Origin: Hydrogenophaga sp.
Lineage (GTDB): Bacteria > Pseudomonadota > Gammaproteobacteria > Burkholderiales > Burkholderiaceae_C
Direction: 5' to 3'
Length of the DNA: 64,000 bases
Assembly: GCA_016790705.1 (NCBI GenBank)
Contig: JAEUOT010000058.1
Span: 167,491-231,490, forward strand
The position numbers and the translations under genes are program-made. The notes below the pieces were generated by a model that was not told where the DNA came from, made no database searches, and was given only the letters and a program-made list of their open reading frames with translations. Shown here in pieces: positions 38,369 to 46,525 of the stretch; position 1 is the first letter of the stretch, and each line of letters begins with the position of its first letter.

Positions 38369-39118
38369 ATGCGAACCCGCTTCATCCTGATCGACACCAG
38401 CCATGCCGGCAACGTGGGCGGCGCCGCCCGCGCCATGAAGGTGATGGGCTTTGACGAACTGGTGCTGGTGAACCCGCGCTGGAAGAACGTGCTGCGCAAG
38501 GAAGAAACCATCCAGCGCGCCAGCGGGGCCAACGACGTGCTGGACAAGGCCCGGATCGTCGAGACGCTGGACGAGGCGCTCGATGGGGTGAGCCACCTCT
38601 GCGCCACCGCCATGACGCCGCGCGACTTCGGGCCGCCGACGCGTGCGCCGCGCGAGCACTTCGCCCAACTGCTGGCGGCGGCCGGCGAACCCGGTGCGGT
38701 GCAGCCCGAGGGCGTGGCCTTCCTGTTCGGCTCGGAACGCTTCGGCATGAAGAACGAAGACGTCTACCGCAGCCACGTCTGCCTCTCGATCCCGACCCAG
38801 CCGTCCTTCGGCTCGCTGAACCTGGCGGCGGCGGTGCAACTGATCGCCTACGACTGGCGCCAGGCCCTGGGCGGGTTTGCGGTCACGCCGTCGGCGCCCG
38901 AGCGGCCCGCCGCCGACGCGAAGGCCGTGGCGGGCATGCTGTCGCACCTGGAGCAGGCGCTGGTGGCGGTGGACTTCCTGGACCCCGCTGCGCCCAAGAA
39001 GCTGATGCCCCGCCTGAACGCGCTGTTCAACCGGGCGGTGCCCACCGAGGAGGAAATCCATATCCTGCGCGGTGTCGCCAAGGCCATGCTGCAGACCGCC
39101 GACAAGGCAAAGCGCTAG
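38369..39118 (+). CDS. trmJ: tRNA (cytidine/uridine-2'-O-)-methyltransferase TrmJ
   Basis: 249 residues from the ATG at 38369. SPOUT family signs: FILIDTSHAGNVGGAARAMKVMG (motif 1, with the Asn and Arg of SpoU enzymes), FLFGSERFGMKNED (motif 2) and LSIPTQPSFGSLNLAAAVQLIAY (motif 3). It methylates the ribose of residue 32 in the anticodon loop of several tRNAs. A C-terminal helical extension (HLEQALVAVDFLDP) is as usual. cysE follows after 30 bases on the same strand. Confidence 0.94.
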   Translation: MRTRFILIDTSHAGNVGGAARAMKVMGFDELVLVNPRWKNVLRKEETIQRASGANDVLDKARIVETLDEALDGVSHLCATAMTPRDFGPPTRAPREHFAQLLAAAGEPGAVQPEGVAFLFGSERFGMKNEDVYRSHVCLSIPTQPSFGSLNLAAAVQLIAYDWRQALGGFAVTPSAPERPAADAKAVAGMLSHLEQALVAVDFLDPAAPKKLMPRLNALFNRAVPTEEEIHILRGVAKAMLQTADKAKR

Positions 39119-39148
39119 ACTGGCTGCCCCTCCTCGGAAACCCCCTCC

Positions 39149-39916
39149 ATGTTTGCCCGACTCCGATCCGACATCCAGTGCATCCTCGAGCGCGACCCTG
39201 CGGCGCGCAGCACCTGGGAGGTCGTCACCTGTTATCCGGGCCTGCATGCCGTGTGGCTGCACCGTCCGGCCCACTGGTGCTGGACGCACGGTTTCAAGTG
39301 GCTGGGGCGCTTCATTTCACACATGGCGCGCTGGCTCACCGGCATCGAAATCCACCCGGGCGCGACGCTGGGCGAGCGCGTGTTCTTCGACCACGCCATG
39401 GGCACGGTCGTCGGCGAGACCGCAGAAATCGGCGACGGCTGCACCATCTACCAGGGCGTGACCCTGGGTGGCACCTCGCTCTACAAGGGCACCAAGCGCC
39501 ACCCGACCCTGGGCAAGGATGTCGTGGTCAGCGCCGGCGCCAAGGTGCTGGGCGGCTTCGTGGTTGGTGACGGCGCCAAGATCGGCAGCAACGCGGTGGT
39601 GATCAAGCCCGTGCCGGCGGGTGCGACGGCGGTCGGCATTCCGGCGCGCATCATTCCGAGCAAGTCGGGCGAGAGCGCCGACGTAACCGAGGCCCACCCG
39701 AAATTCCAGGCCTACGGCATCACGCAGGAAGACGACCCGCTGTCCCAGGCGATGCGCAGCCTGATCGACAACGCCGCCGGGCAGGAGCACCAGATCGCGC
39801 TTCTGTGGCAGGCCATCGAGAAGCTGTCGCTGGCCCAGAAGGACTGCGTGCCGGTCGACGCCGCGAAAACCGAGTGTTTCGAGGCCGAGAAGCTCAACCA
39901 GCTCGTCGGCAAGTGA
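39149..39916 (+). CDS. cysE: serine O-acetyltransferase
   Basis: 255 residues. A short helical N-terminal part ([13 protein letters not shown]) is followed by left-handed beta-helix hexapeptides with [50 protein letters not shown] and [26 protein letters not shown]. The short N-terminus resembles the plant/CysE-short type. It makes O-acetylserine for cysteine synthesis. The C-terminal 60 residues past the beta-helix are longer than in the minimal enzyme. Its stop directly abuts the pabB stop (TGATCA). Confidence 0.94.
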   Translation: MFARLRSDIQCILERDPAARSTWEVVTCYPGLHAVWLHRPAHWCWTHGFKWLGRFISHMARWLTGIEIHPGATLGERVFFDHAMGTVVGETAEIGDGCTIYQGVTLGGTSLYKGTKRHPTLGKDVVVSAGAKVLGGFVVGDGAKIGSNAVVIKPVPAGATAVGIPARIIPSKSGESADVTEAHPKFQAYGITQEDDPLSQAMRSLIDNAAGQEHQIALLWQAIEKLSLAQKDCVPVDAAKTECFEAEKLNQLVGK

Positions 39917-41737
39917 TCAGCGGGACGGCGCTGGCGGGTCCAGCGCCGCGTCCAGCCAGCCTCTGAGGCCGTTGAAGAAGGCCAGGCCCTGCGCCTGCGC
40001 CAGCCGCTCGACCGGAATCACCGTCTCCTGAAGCCGTCCCTGCGCCAGCAGTTCGCGCCGGTAGGTGCCGGGCAGCAGGCCACTGGCCAGTGCCGGTGTC
40101 CACCACTCTCCCTCCAGCCGCACCGCCACGTTGCCCCGGGTGAACTCGGTGAGTTCGCCCCGCTGGTTGAACAGCAGGTGGTCGAACACGGCGGGGTCGG
40201 TGGGGGCGAGCGCTTCGTAGTGTTCGCGCCGCGTGGTCTTGTGCCGGATGAACTCCTGCAGCGCTTCTTCGGTGTTCAGCGGCGACGGCGCCAGCGCCAC
40301 CCGCACCGGCGAGACGGTCTCGGTCAGGGCATAGGCCTGGGCGTCGGCCCGACCCGAGGCGTCCAGCAGCAGGCGCACACGCCACAGGCCCTCGGGCCGG
40401 GCGAGGCGCACGGCTTCCAGCGCGCCGTTCACCGCCGACGCGTCGAACCGGTGACCGAAGTGGGCCGCGCTGTCGCGCAGTCGCTCCAGGTGATGGTCGA
40501 GCAGCCAGTACCGCCCGCCGTCCAGGCGCAGGGTTTCCAGCAGGTCGAACGGCGTCCCGATGCGGTGCAGGTGGCGGCTCTTGGTCATGAGTTCTCTCCA
40601 TTCGGCGGCGGGATCGGCGCACACGGTCAGGCCACTGCCCACGCCGTAGCGTGCCTGCCAGACGTCGTCGCTGACGCTGGCGTCCGGGCGGTGCAGGCAG
40701 ACAGTGCGGATCGGGACGTTGAAGGTGGCGTGGCCGCCCGGTCGCACCACGCCCAGGGCGCCGCAATAGAAGCCGCGCGGCGCATCCTCCAGCGCGGCGA
40801 TGTGGTGCATGGCACGCCGCTTGGGCGCACCGGTGATGCTGCCGCAGGGAAAGAGCGCGGCCAGCACATCGTCAAGGTTGGTGCCCGCACGGGCCGTGGC
40901 GCAGAGCGAGGAGGTCATCTGCCACACGGTGGGCCAGGCCTCCACCTCCAGCAGGCGCTCCACCCGCACGCTGCCCGTCTGCGCCAGCCGGCCCATGTCG
41001 TTGCGCAGCAGGTCCACGATCATCACGTTCTCGGCGCGCTCCTTGACGCTGGCCAGCAGGGCCTCGCGCGCGGCCCGGTCGAGCGCCGGATCGCTCTCGC
41101 GTGCGGCCGTGCCCTTCATCGGCCGGCAGCGCAGGCGCCCGCCCTGCGGGTCGGGTTGCCAGTCGAAGAACAGCTCGGGCGAGGCGCTGAGCAGCTGGCG
41201 CGCGCCGTCGCCGAGCCGCAACAGGTAGCCGCTCCCCTGGTGACGTCGCAGCGCGTCCATCCAGCCCGCCGGGTCGCCATCCAGCGAGCCCTGCAATGCG
41301 GTGGCGAGGTTGATCTGGTAACACTCACCGGCGGCCATGGCGTGGCGCGCGACACCGGCCTGGTGCAGGTAGTGCGGGCGGTCCCAGTCCGGGCGCCAGT
41401 CGACCGCAGCCGGTGCGGGTGGCTGTGCGCCGGGCGCTTGCGACGGGGCGGGGTAGATGCCGAACCAGGCCAGCGGCCAGTGGGGATCGGCGGGCCGCAC
41501 GGGCAGTGCCGGGTCGAATGCCGGTGCCGCTTCGTAGGCCAGCCCGCCGACGCACCAGCGGCCCGCCGCCGCGTGGGCCTGCACCTGTGCAATGGCCGGT
41601 CGAACCTGGTCGAGCGACCAGGCCTCGATCACCTCGACCGGGTGTTCAAAATCCAGCCGAAGCCGGGCATCGGGTCGCGCCGCCGCAGCCGTGTCCGGAA
41701 AGTCAAGGGAGGCGATCAGCGGGCGAGGGACGCTCAA
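39917..41737 (-). CDS. pabB: fused aminodeoxychorismate synthase component I / aminodeoxychorismate lyase (PabB-PabC)
   Basis: 606 residues. Residues 1-375 are an anthranilate/ADC synthase component I domain: CYQINLATALQG, RPMKGTAARESDP (the PIKGT-type Lys of PabB), AENVMIVDLLRNDMGR, FPCGSITGAPK and YGVGSGLTVCADP. Residues 380-600 are a class IV aminotransferase-like lyase domain: FDLLETLRLDGGRYWLLDHH, FIRHKTTRREHYEAL with the PLP Lys, FDHLLFNQRGELTEFTRGNV and SGLLPGTYRRELL. Together they make p-aminobenzoate for folate. The only suitable start is a TTG that overlaps the slyD stop (TTGA); there is no in-frame ATG or GTG near it. Confidence 0.93.
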   Translation of the reverse strand: MSVPRPLIASLDFPDTAAAARPDARLRLDFEHPVEVIEAWSLDQVRPAIAQVQAHAAAGRWCVGGLAYEAAPAFDPALPVRPADPHWPLAWFGIYPAPSQAPGAQPPAPAAVDWRPDWDRPHYLHQAGVARHAMAAGECYQINLATALQGSLDGDPAGWMDALRRHQGSGYLLRLGDGARQLLSASPELFFDWQPDPQGGRLRCRPMKGTAARESDPALDRAAREALLASVKERAENVMIVDLLRNDMGRLAQTGSVRVERLLEVEAWPTVWQMTSSLCATARAGTNLDDVLAALFPCGSITGAPKRRAMHHIAALEDAPRGFYCGALGVVRPGGHATFNVPIRTVCLHRPDASVSDDVWQARYGVGSGLTVCADPAAEWRELMTKSRHLHRIGTPFDLLETLRLDGGRYWLLDHHLERLRDSAAHFGHRFDASAVNGALEAVRLARPEGLWRVRLLLDASGRADAQAYALTETVSPVRVALAPSPLNTEEALQEFIRHKTTRREHYEALAPTDPAVFDHLLFNQRGELTEFTRGNVAVRLEGEWWTPALASGLLPGTYRRELLAQGRLQETVIPVERLAQAQGLAFFNGLRGWLDAALDPPAPSR

Positions 41738-42210
41738 TGGTGGTGGCCGTGTGCCCCGTGTGCGTGGCCGTGGGCGATCTCTTCGGCGCTTGCGGCCTTG
41801 ACGTCCAGCACATTGAGCTGGAAGGTGAGCGTCTGGCCCGCCAGCGGGTGGTTGCCGTCCAGGTGCACGGTGTCACCCTTGATCTTCACGACGGTGAAGA
41901 CCTGGTGGTTGCCCTGTTCGTCGTGTCCTTCGAGCTGGCCTCCCACCTTCACGCCGGGCGGAAAGTCCTTCTTGGAGATGGTGGTGACCAGCGACTCGTC
42001 GCGCTCGCCGAAGGCGTCGGCCGGCGCGAGATTCACCGTGGTCTGGTAGCCGGCGGCCTGGCCTTCGAGCGCCGCCTCGATGCCAGCCAGGGTGTTGCCG
42101 TAGCCGCCGTGCAGGTAGCTGCGCGGCGTCTTGCCGTCTTCGAGCAGCTTGCCGCTGGCGTCGCTGGCGCGGAAGGTGAGGGTGACGACGGTGTCTTTGG
42201 TGATGTTCAT
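41734..42210 (-). CDS. slyD: FKBP-type peptidyl-prolyl isomerase, SlyD type
   Basis: 158 residues from the ATG at 42210. MNITKDTVVTLTFRASDASG and GNTLAGIEAALEGQAAG are the FKBP part, VNLAPADAFGERDESLV begins the inserted chaperone (IF) domain, and the C-terminus is His-rich (HGHAHGAHGHHH) and should bind nickel, as in SlyD. It isomerises X-Pro bonds and chaperones metal enzymes. Eight bases lie between its start and the mogA stop. Confidence 0.95.
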   Translation of the reverse strand: MNITKDTVVTLTFRASDASGKLLEDGKTPRSYLHGGYGNTLAGIEAALEGQAAGYQTTVNLAPADAFGERDESLVTTISKKDFPPGVKVGGQLEGHDEQGNHQVFTVVKIKGDTVHLDGNHPLAGQTLTFQLNVLDVKAASAEEIAHGHAHGAHGHHH

Positions 42211-42218
42211 GGGAGGGG

Positions 42219-42797
42219 CTACTTTTTCTTGGGGCGGAATGCCTTGCAAACGGCATCGTCGGTGACGAGATAGGGGCCGCCGATCAGTTCGACGCAGTAA
42301 GGCACGGCGGCAAAGATGCCATGAACCTTCTGCGAGCCGTCGGCGTTCCTGAGGCCTTCGAGTGTTTCGGCGATGGCCCTGGGCTGGCCGGGCAGGTTGA
42401 TGATCAGGCAGTTGTCCCGGATCACCGCGACCTGACGGGAGAGGATGGCGGTTGGCACGAAGGCCAGGCTGATCTGGCGCATCTGTTCGCCAAAGCCCGG
42501 CATCTCCTTGTGCGCCACGGCCAGGGTGGCCTCGGGCGTCACGTCGCGCCTGGCGGGACCGGTGCCGCCGGTGGTCAGCACCAGCGCACACCCGGCGTCC
42601 ACCAGCTCGATCAGGGTCTGGCTGATCAGCGCCTGCTCGTCCGGAATCAGCCGTTCCTCGAAGGTGAGCGGATTCGCCAGCGCCTTGCCCAGCCACTCCC
42701 GCAGCGCGGGCAGCCCTTTGTCTTCGTAGACGCCGCTGCTGGCGCGGTCGCTGACGGACACGATGCCGATGCGTACTGGGTCCAGGGTCTCACTCAT
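42219..42797 (-). CDS. mogA: molybdopterin adenylyltransferase
   Basis: 192 residues. MogA/MoaB-fold motifs: IGIVSVSDRASSGVYEDKG, LVLTTGGTGPARRDVTPEAT and INLPGQPRAIAETL. It adenylates molybdopterin before molybdenum insertion. The neighbouring nitrate reductase NasA at 58347 needs this cofactor, though the genes are far apart. The start overlaps the end of darP by eight bases, so darP-mogA-slyD-pabBC is a single coupled run. Confidence 0.95.
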   Translation of the reverse strand: MSETLDPVRIGIVSVSDRASSGVYEDKGLPALREWLGKALANPLTFEERLIPDEQALISQTLIELVDAGCALVLTTGGTGPARRDVTPEATLAVAHKEMPGFGEQMRQISLAFVPTAILSRQVAVIRDNCLIINLPGQPRAIAETLEGLRNADGSQKVHGIFAAVPYCVELIGGPYLVTDDAVCKAFRPKKK

Positions 42798-43458
42798 CGC
42801 CGGGCTCCTGCAGCTCGTCCTGCGCCTCGCCCTCCGCAGTCGTGGTCAGCGCGCTGCGCACAAGCTGGAAGATGTCCCGGAAGGCGCGCCCATGGCGCTG
42901 CGCCTCACCCGGGCGTTCGACCACGCCTTGCGCATCCTTGCGGGCCTGGCGGATCAGGGCACGCAACTGCTGCACGTCGGTGTCGGGCGCGGCCAGCATC
43001 CAGTCGGTCAGCGCGCCGTCGTCGGCGATCAGGCGGTCGCGCCACTGTTCGGCCTGGTGCAGCGCCAGGGTTTCGCGGGCCGATGGCTTGCGCTGCTCTT
43101 CGAGCGCGGCCTCGATCGCGGCCACGGTTCCGTCGTCGAGCTTGCGCATGAGCTTGCCGATGAACTGCATCTGGCGGCGCTTGCCTTCGAAGTTGGTGAT
43201 GCGTTTGGCTTCCACCAGCGCATCGATCAGCTTGTCATCGATGCCCTCGTGCTGCTCGCGCAGCCGGGTCATGAGGTCGCCGCGCAGGGTGAGCAGGGCC
43301 TCTCCCAGCGCCTGCAGGTGGTCGCTGTGCTTCTTGAGGTCGGTCTTGCTCATGTCGACCGAACCCTTGAGTTCGCGTTTGAGCTCCAGGTCCAGTTCGC
43401 TGCCGGCGGCGACGAAGTGGCCCCGGACGAAGTAGCCTTTGGTGGGTTTTCGTGACAT
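42790..43458 (-). CDS. darP: ribosome biogenesis factor DarP (YjgA, DUF615)
   Basis: 222 residues from the ATG at 43458. The all-helical DUF615 pattern is clear: DMSKTDLKKHSDHLQALGEAL, IDALVEAKRITNFEGKRRQMQFIGKLMRKLD and RDRLIADDGALTDWM. DarP (YjgA) joins late 50S subunit assembly. The C-terminal 35 residues are an acidic tail. First gene of its operon; divergent from pmbA with only 42 bases between starts, again the usual arrangement. Confidence 0.94.
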   Translation of the reverse strand: MSRKPTKGYFVRGHFVAAGSELDLELKRELKGSVDMSKTDLKKHSDHLQALGEALLTLRGDLMTRLREQHEGIDDKLIDALVEAKRITNFEGKRRQMQFIGKLMRKLDDGTVAAIEAALEEQRKPSARETLALHQAEQWRDRLIADDGALTDWMLAAPDTDVQQLRALIRQARKDAQGVVERPGEAQRHGRAFRDIFQLVRSALTTTAEGEAQDELQEPGDE

Positions 43459-43475
43459 GGGAGAGGGAAAGAGAA

Positions 43476-43497
43476 GGCGGCAAGTATCATAGCCGCC
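43476..43497. promoter_or_regulatory. compact divergent promoter region of darP/pmbA
   Basis: GGCGGC and GCCGCC (43476-43481, 43492-43497) flank AAGTATCATA. On the plus strand TATCAT (43485-43490) reads as a -10 box and the pmbA ATG is at 43501, so the transcript would have a leader of only about four bases. On the minus strand the complement TATGAT overlaps it and could serve darP. No -35 boxes stand out. Confidence 0.4.
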
Positions 43498-43500
43498 GAC

Positions 43501-44925
43501 ATGAAAAACACCTCTGACACCCCTGCGTCCATCTCCTGCGACCCCGCCCGCCCGCTGCCGGGTTTCCAGTATTCGCGCAGCCGCTTCGAAGAGGTGGTGG
43601 ACCTGGCGCTTGAGCACGCCAGACGGCTGGGGGCCGGCGATGCGGTGGCCGAGGTCTCCGAAGGTGCCGGCCTGAACGTCGGCGTCCGCAAGGGGGAACT
43701 GGAGAACGTGGAGCGCAACCGCGACAAGTCGCTGGGCGTGACCGTCTACCTGGGCCATCGCCGGGGCAATGCCTCGACCTCGGACTTCTCTGCCGAAGCC
43801 GTCCGGCAGACAGTGCAGGCGGCCTACGACATTGCCCGCTACACCGCCGAAGACCCGGTGGCGGGATTGCCCGACGCGCAGGACATTGCCGACAGCTATC
43901 CCGAGCTGGACCTGTTCCATCCCTGGGCCATCGGCTCCGATGAGGCCATGCAACTGGCGCTGGCCTGCGAGCAGGCGGCCTTCGCCACCAGCCGCAAGAT
44001 CAGCAACAGCGAGGGCGCCAGCGTCTCGGCGCAGCAGTCGCATTTCTTCAGCGCCCAGATGCGTGGCGGCGAGCGCGGCAAGCCCGGCATCTTCAGCGGC
44101 GGCTTCGCCAGTTCGCGCCACAGCCTGTCGGTGGCGCCGATCGCGGGCCGGGGCGCCCACATGCAGCGCGACTACTGGTACAGCTCGGTGCGGGCGCCGC
44201 AGGACCTGGCGACGCCCGAGGCCGTCGGCCGGTATGCCGCCGAACGTGCGCTGGCGCGTCTGAACGCCCGCAAGATCGCGACCACCGAATGCCCCGTGCT
44301 GTTCGAGTCGCCGCTGGCCGCCGGCCTGCTGGGGGCCTATGTGCAGGCGACCAGCGGCGGCGCGCTCTACCGCAAGACGACTTTCCTGGCCAACAGCCTG
44401 GGCAAGAAGGTGATGGCGCCGCACCTGGACATCGTCGAGGATCCGCACCTCGTCGGCGGCAAGGGCAGTGCGCCGTTTGACGACGAAGGCGTGAGGACCG
44501 CTCGCCGAAAGGTGCTGTCGGCCGGCAAAGTGCAGGGCTACTTCCTCTCGACCTACTCGGCGCGCAAGCTGGGCATGCGCACCACCGGCAACGCCGGCGG
44601 CTCGCACAACCTCACGCTGTCCAGCCGCCTGACGCAGCCGGGCGACGATCTGAACGCCATGATCCGGAAACTCGGACGCGGCCTGTTCGTCACCGAGCTG
44701 ATGGGCCAGGGCGTGAACTATGTGACCGGCGACTATTCGCGCGGGGCCTCGGGCTACTGGGTCGAGAACGGCGAGATTGCCTTCCCGGTGCAGGAAATCA
44801 CCATCGCCGGCAACCTCAAGGACATGCTCAGGGGAATCGAGGCGGTGGGCGCCGATGCCTACACCTACGGCTCCAAGACCGTCGGCTCGATCCTGATCAA
44901 CCGCATGAAGGTCGCCGGGAGCTGA
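43501..44925 (+). CDS. pmbA: metalloprotease PmbA/TldE (antibiotic-peptide and CcdA processing partner of TldD)
   Basis: 474 residues. Typical segments: SRSRFEEVVDLALEHARRLGAGDA at the N-terminus, VERNRDKSLGVTVYLGHRRGNASTSD, TTFLANSLGKKVMAPHLDIVEDP, TGNAGGSHNLTLSS, and the C-terminal GLFVTELMGQGVNYVTGDYSRGASGYWVENGEI. TldE forms a heterodimer with TldD; the zinc site is in TldD, so this subunit lacks the HExxxH motif, as expected. No ribosome-binding site is seen, and the gene may be almost leaderless (43476-43497). Confidence 0.94.
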   Translation: MKNTSDTPASISCDPARPLPGFQYSRSRFEEVVDLALEHARRLGAGDAVAEVSEGAGLNVGVRKGELENVERNRDKSLGVTVYLGHRRGNASTSDFSAEAVRQTVQAAYDIARYTAEDPVAGLPDAQDIADSYPELDLFHPWAIGSDEAMQLALACEQAAFATSRKISNSEGASVSAQQSHFFSAQMRGGERGKPGIFSGGFASSRHSLSVAPIAGRGAHMQRDYWYSSVRAPQDLATPEAVGRYAAERALARLNARKIATTECPVLFESPLAAGLLGAYVQATSGGALYRKTTFLANSLGKKVMAPHLDIVEDPHLVGGKGSAPFDDEGVRTARRKVLSAGKVQGYFLSTYSARKLGMRTTGNAGGSHNLTLSSRLTQPGDDLNAMIRKLGRGLFVTELMGQGVNYVTGDYSRGASGYWVENGEIAFPVQEITIAGNLKDMLRGIEAVGADAYTYGSKTVGSILINRMKVAGS

Positions 44926-44954
44926 TCCTGGTCCGGCCCGAGGCGCTCGCGGTC

Positions 44955-45821
44955 GTGGCCGCCGCCAGTTGGGCGGTGTCCAGCCTCTTCTCCGCACCAC
45001 CGGCGCAGCGCCTGGGGGCGTTTGCCTTCAGCCGCTGGCGCATGCTGTTTGCCAGCGTGATCCTCTGGTCGCTGGCGTTGGCCGGCGGTGGCTGGCGCGA
45101 CCTGGACGCGGCCGCAGTCGGCCTGCTGGGCCTCTCGGGCCTGATCGGCATCTTCGTCGGTGACACCGCGCTGTTCGCCTGCATGAACCGGCTCGGGCCG
45201 CGTCGCTCCGGTGTGCTGTTCGCCACCCATGCGGTGTTCTCGGCCTTTCTGGCCTGGCTCTTCCTGGGCGAGGTGATCCGTGGCTGGGCGCTGGCGGGCA
45301 GCGCGTCGCTGGTCGGCGGCGTCATGCTGGCGGTGCTGTGGGGCAAGCGGGAGGACGAATCCCACGGATGGGAGCAGACGCGCGGGCGGCTGGTCGTCGG
45401 TGTGCTGCTCGGACTGGTCGCGGCGCTGTGCCAGTCGGTGGCCACGCTGATGCTCAAACCCCTGATGGCCACCGGTCTGGACGCCATCAGCGCCTCGGCG
45501 GTGCGCATGAGCCTGGCGCTGTCGGCCCACGGCGTGCTGCTCGCGTCGGGGTGGGCCGGCGCCCGGGCCAAGGCGCCGCTGCGCGCCAAGGATGCCCTGC
45601 TGACCTTCCTGAGCGCCGCAGTGGCGATGGTGCTGGGGATGACGCTGATCCTCTATGCCATGCGCCACGGCCAGGCCGGGCTGGTGGCGATTTTTTCCTC
45701 GCTGACGCCGGTCCTGCTGCTGCCGTTGCTCTGGGCGGTGTACCGGCGCCGTCCGGCGGTCGGCGCCTGGTTCGGCGCCTCCCTGGCGGTGGCAGGAAGT
45801 GCGTTGATCTTCCTTGCCTGA
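44955..45821 (+). CDS. EamA/DMT-family transporter
   Basis: 288 residues from a GTG at 44955. Ten hydrophobic helices in two five-helix EamA repeats (GLSGLIGIFVGDTALFACMNRLGPRRSGVLFATHAVFSAFLAWLF is typical but long; GLVAIFSSLTPVLLLPLLWA marks the second repeat). Substrate unknown; drug/metabolite exporter class. The GTG cuts into helix 1: the frame stays open upstream, with LVRPEALAVVAAASWAVSSLF, back to a CTG overlapping the pmbA stop (CTGA at 44922), which may be the real start. Confidence 0.85.
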   Translation: MAAASWAVSSLFSAPPAQRLGAFAFSRWRMLFASVILWSLALAGGGWRDLDAAAVGLLGLSGLIGIFVGDTALFACMNRLGPRRSGVLFATHAVFSAFLAWLFLGEVIRGWALAGSASLVGGVMLAVLWGKREDESHGWEQTRGRLVVGVLLGLVAALCQSVATLMLKPLMATGLDAISASAVRMSLALSAHGVLLASGWAGARAKAPLRAKDALLTFLSAAVAMVLGMTLILYAMRHGQAGLVAIFSSLTPVLLLPLLWAVYRRRPAVGAWFGASLAVAGSALIFLA

Positions 45822-45826
45822 CGGGC

Positions 45827-46444
45827 TCAGCGCCCGCAGCGTTCCTGGTAGCGCTGCTCGAAACGCTCCAGATCCTTGATCTCACCCTCGGTCGGGTTGG
45901 GGCGCTGCTTGCGGTTCTGCAGCGACAGCCGCATCTCCGCGCACTGCTGGCGATTGCGGTCCTGATCGGCCTTGGCCTGAAGTTCGCGTTGCTGGTCTTC
46001 CGCGCGCGCCGAGCTTTCCTGGTTCTGTTTTTCGTAGTGGTCTTTGCGGGCCTTGTTCATCGCCTCCCTGTCCTCGTCGCCGCAATCCCGTTCGAAATTC
46101 TGGCGCAGCTCCTGGACAGTGGCGTAAGACAGTCCGCGGTTGGGGGCCGTCCGGATGCCCTCTTTCATCGTCTGGCAGCGGGGGCTCAGGTACTTGAGCT
46201 CCTCACCGGCGCGTTCCACACGCTGGATGGGCCGGTTGTAGCTGGGCGGGGGTGTCACCGGTCCGTAGTAGCGCAGCTCGGTTTTCTGCGACCAGGGGCA
46301 GGGTGAACTTGACCGGTAGGCGACGCCTTTGTCGGTCTTGCAGGCATAGGTGGTGGTCTGGGCCTGGGCCTGGGCGCCAAACAGGGCAACTGCCGCTGCC
46401 CACACGGGAGCAGCCAGCAAGCGAGTGAGCACGCACGACGACAC
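45827..46444 (-). CDS. secreted DUF4124-like protein with long charged helix
   Basis: 205 residues from the GTG at 46444, chosen because AGGAGG lies five bases before it; the ATG at 46471 lies upstream of that site. Signal peptide VLTRLLAAPVWAAAVALFGAQAQAQ, then a short DUF4124-type beta segment (TTTYACKTDKGVAYRSSSPC), and from about 85 a long charged alpha-helical region rich in Glu, Arg and Gln (DREAMNKARKDHYEKQNQE, RAEDQQRELQAKADQ). Probably periplasmic; function unknown. Two alternative hairpins cover the start (46441-46478). Confidence 0.75.
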   Translation of the reverse strand: MSSCVLTRLLAAPVWAAAVALFGAQAQAQTTTYACKTDKGVAYRSSSPCPWSQKTELRYYGPVTPPPSYNRPIQRVERAGEELKYLSPRCQTMKEGIRTAPNRGLSYATVQELRQNFERDCGDEDREAMNKARKDHYEKQNQESSARAEDQQRELQAKADQDRNRQQCAEMRLSLQNRKQRPNPTEGEIKDLERFEQRYQERCGR

Positions 46445-46478
46445 GTTTTCCTCCTGGACGTTTTGCAACAAAACGTGT
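46441..46478 (-). promoter_or_regulatory. two mutually exclusive hairpins over a GTG start
   Basis: Read on the minus strand: ACACGTTTT (46478-46470) can pair either with CAAAACGT (46465-46458; eight pairs from ACGTTTTG, three-base loop), leaving the AGGAGG at 46455-46450 free, or with AAAACGTGT (46449-46441; nine pairs), which buries the GTG start and loops out the AGGAGG. The two cannot form together. This is the shape of a translational switch or of a DNA operator with repeated half sites. Confidence 0.45.
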
Positions 46479-46525
46479 CACTCTAGCATTTCGCCGCCGG
46501 CCAACCGGCGCGTGCCCGGCGGGCG

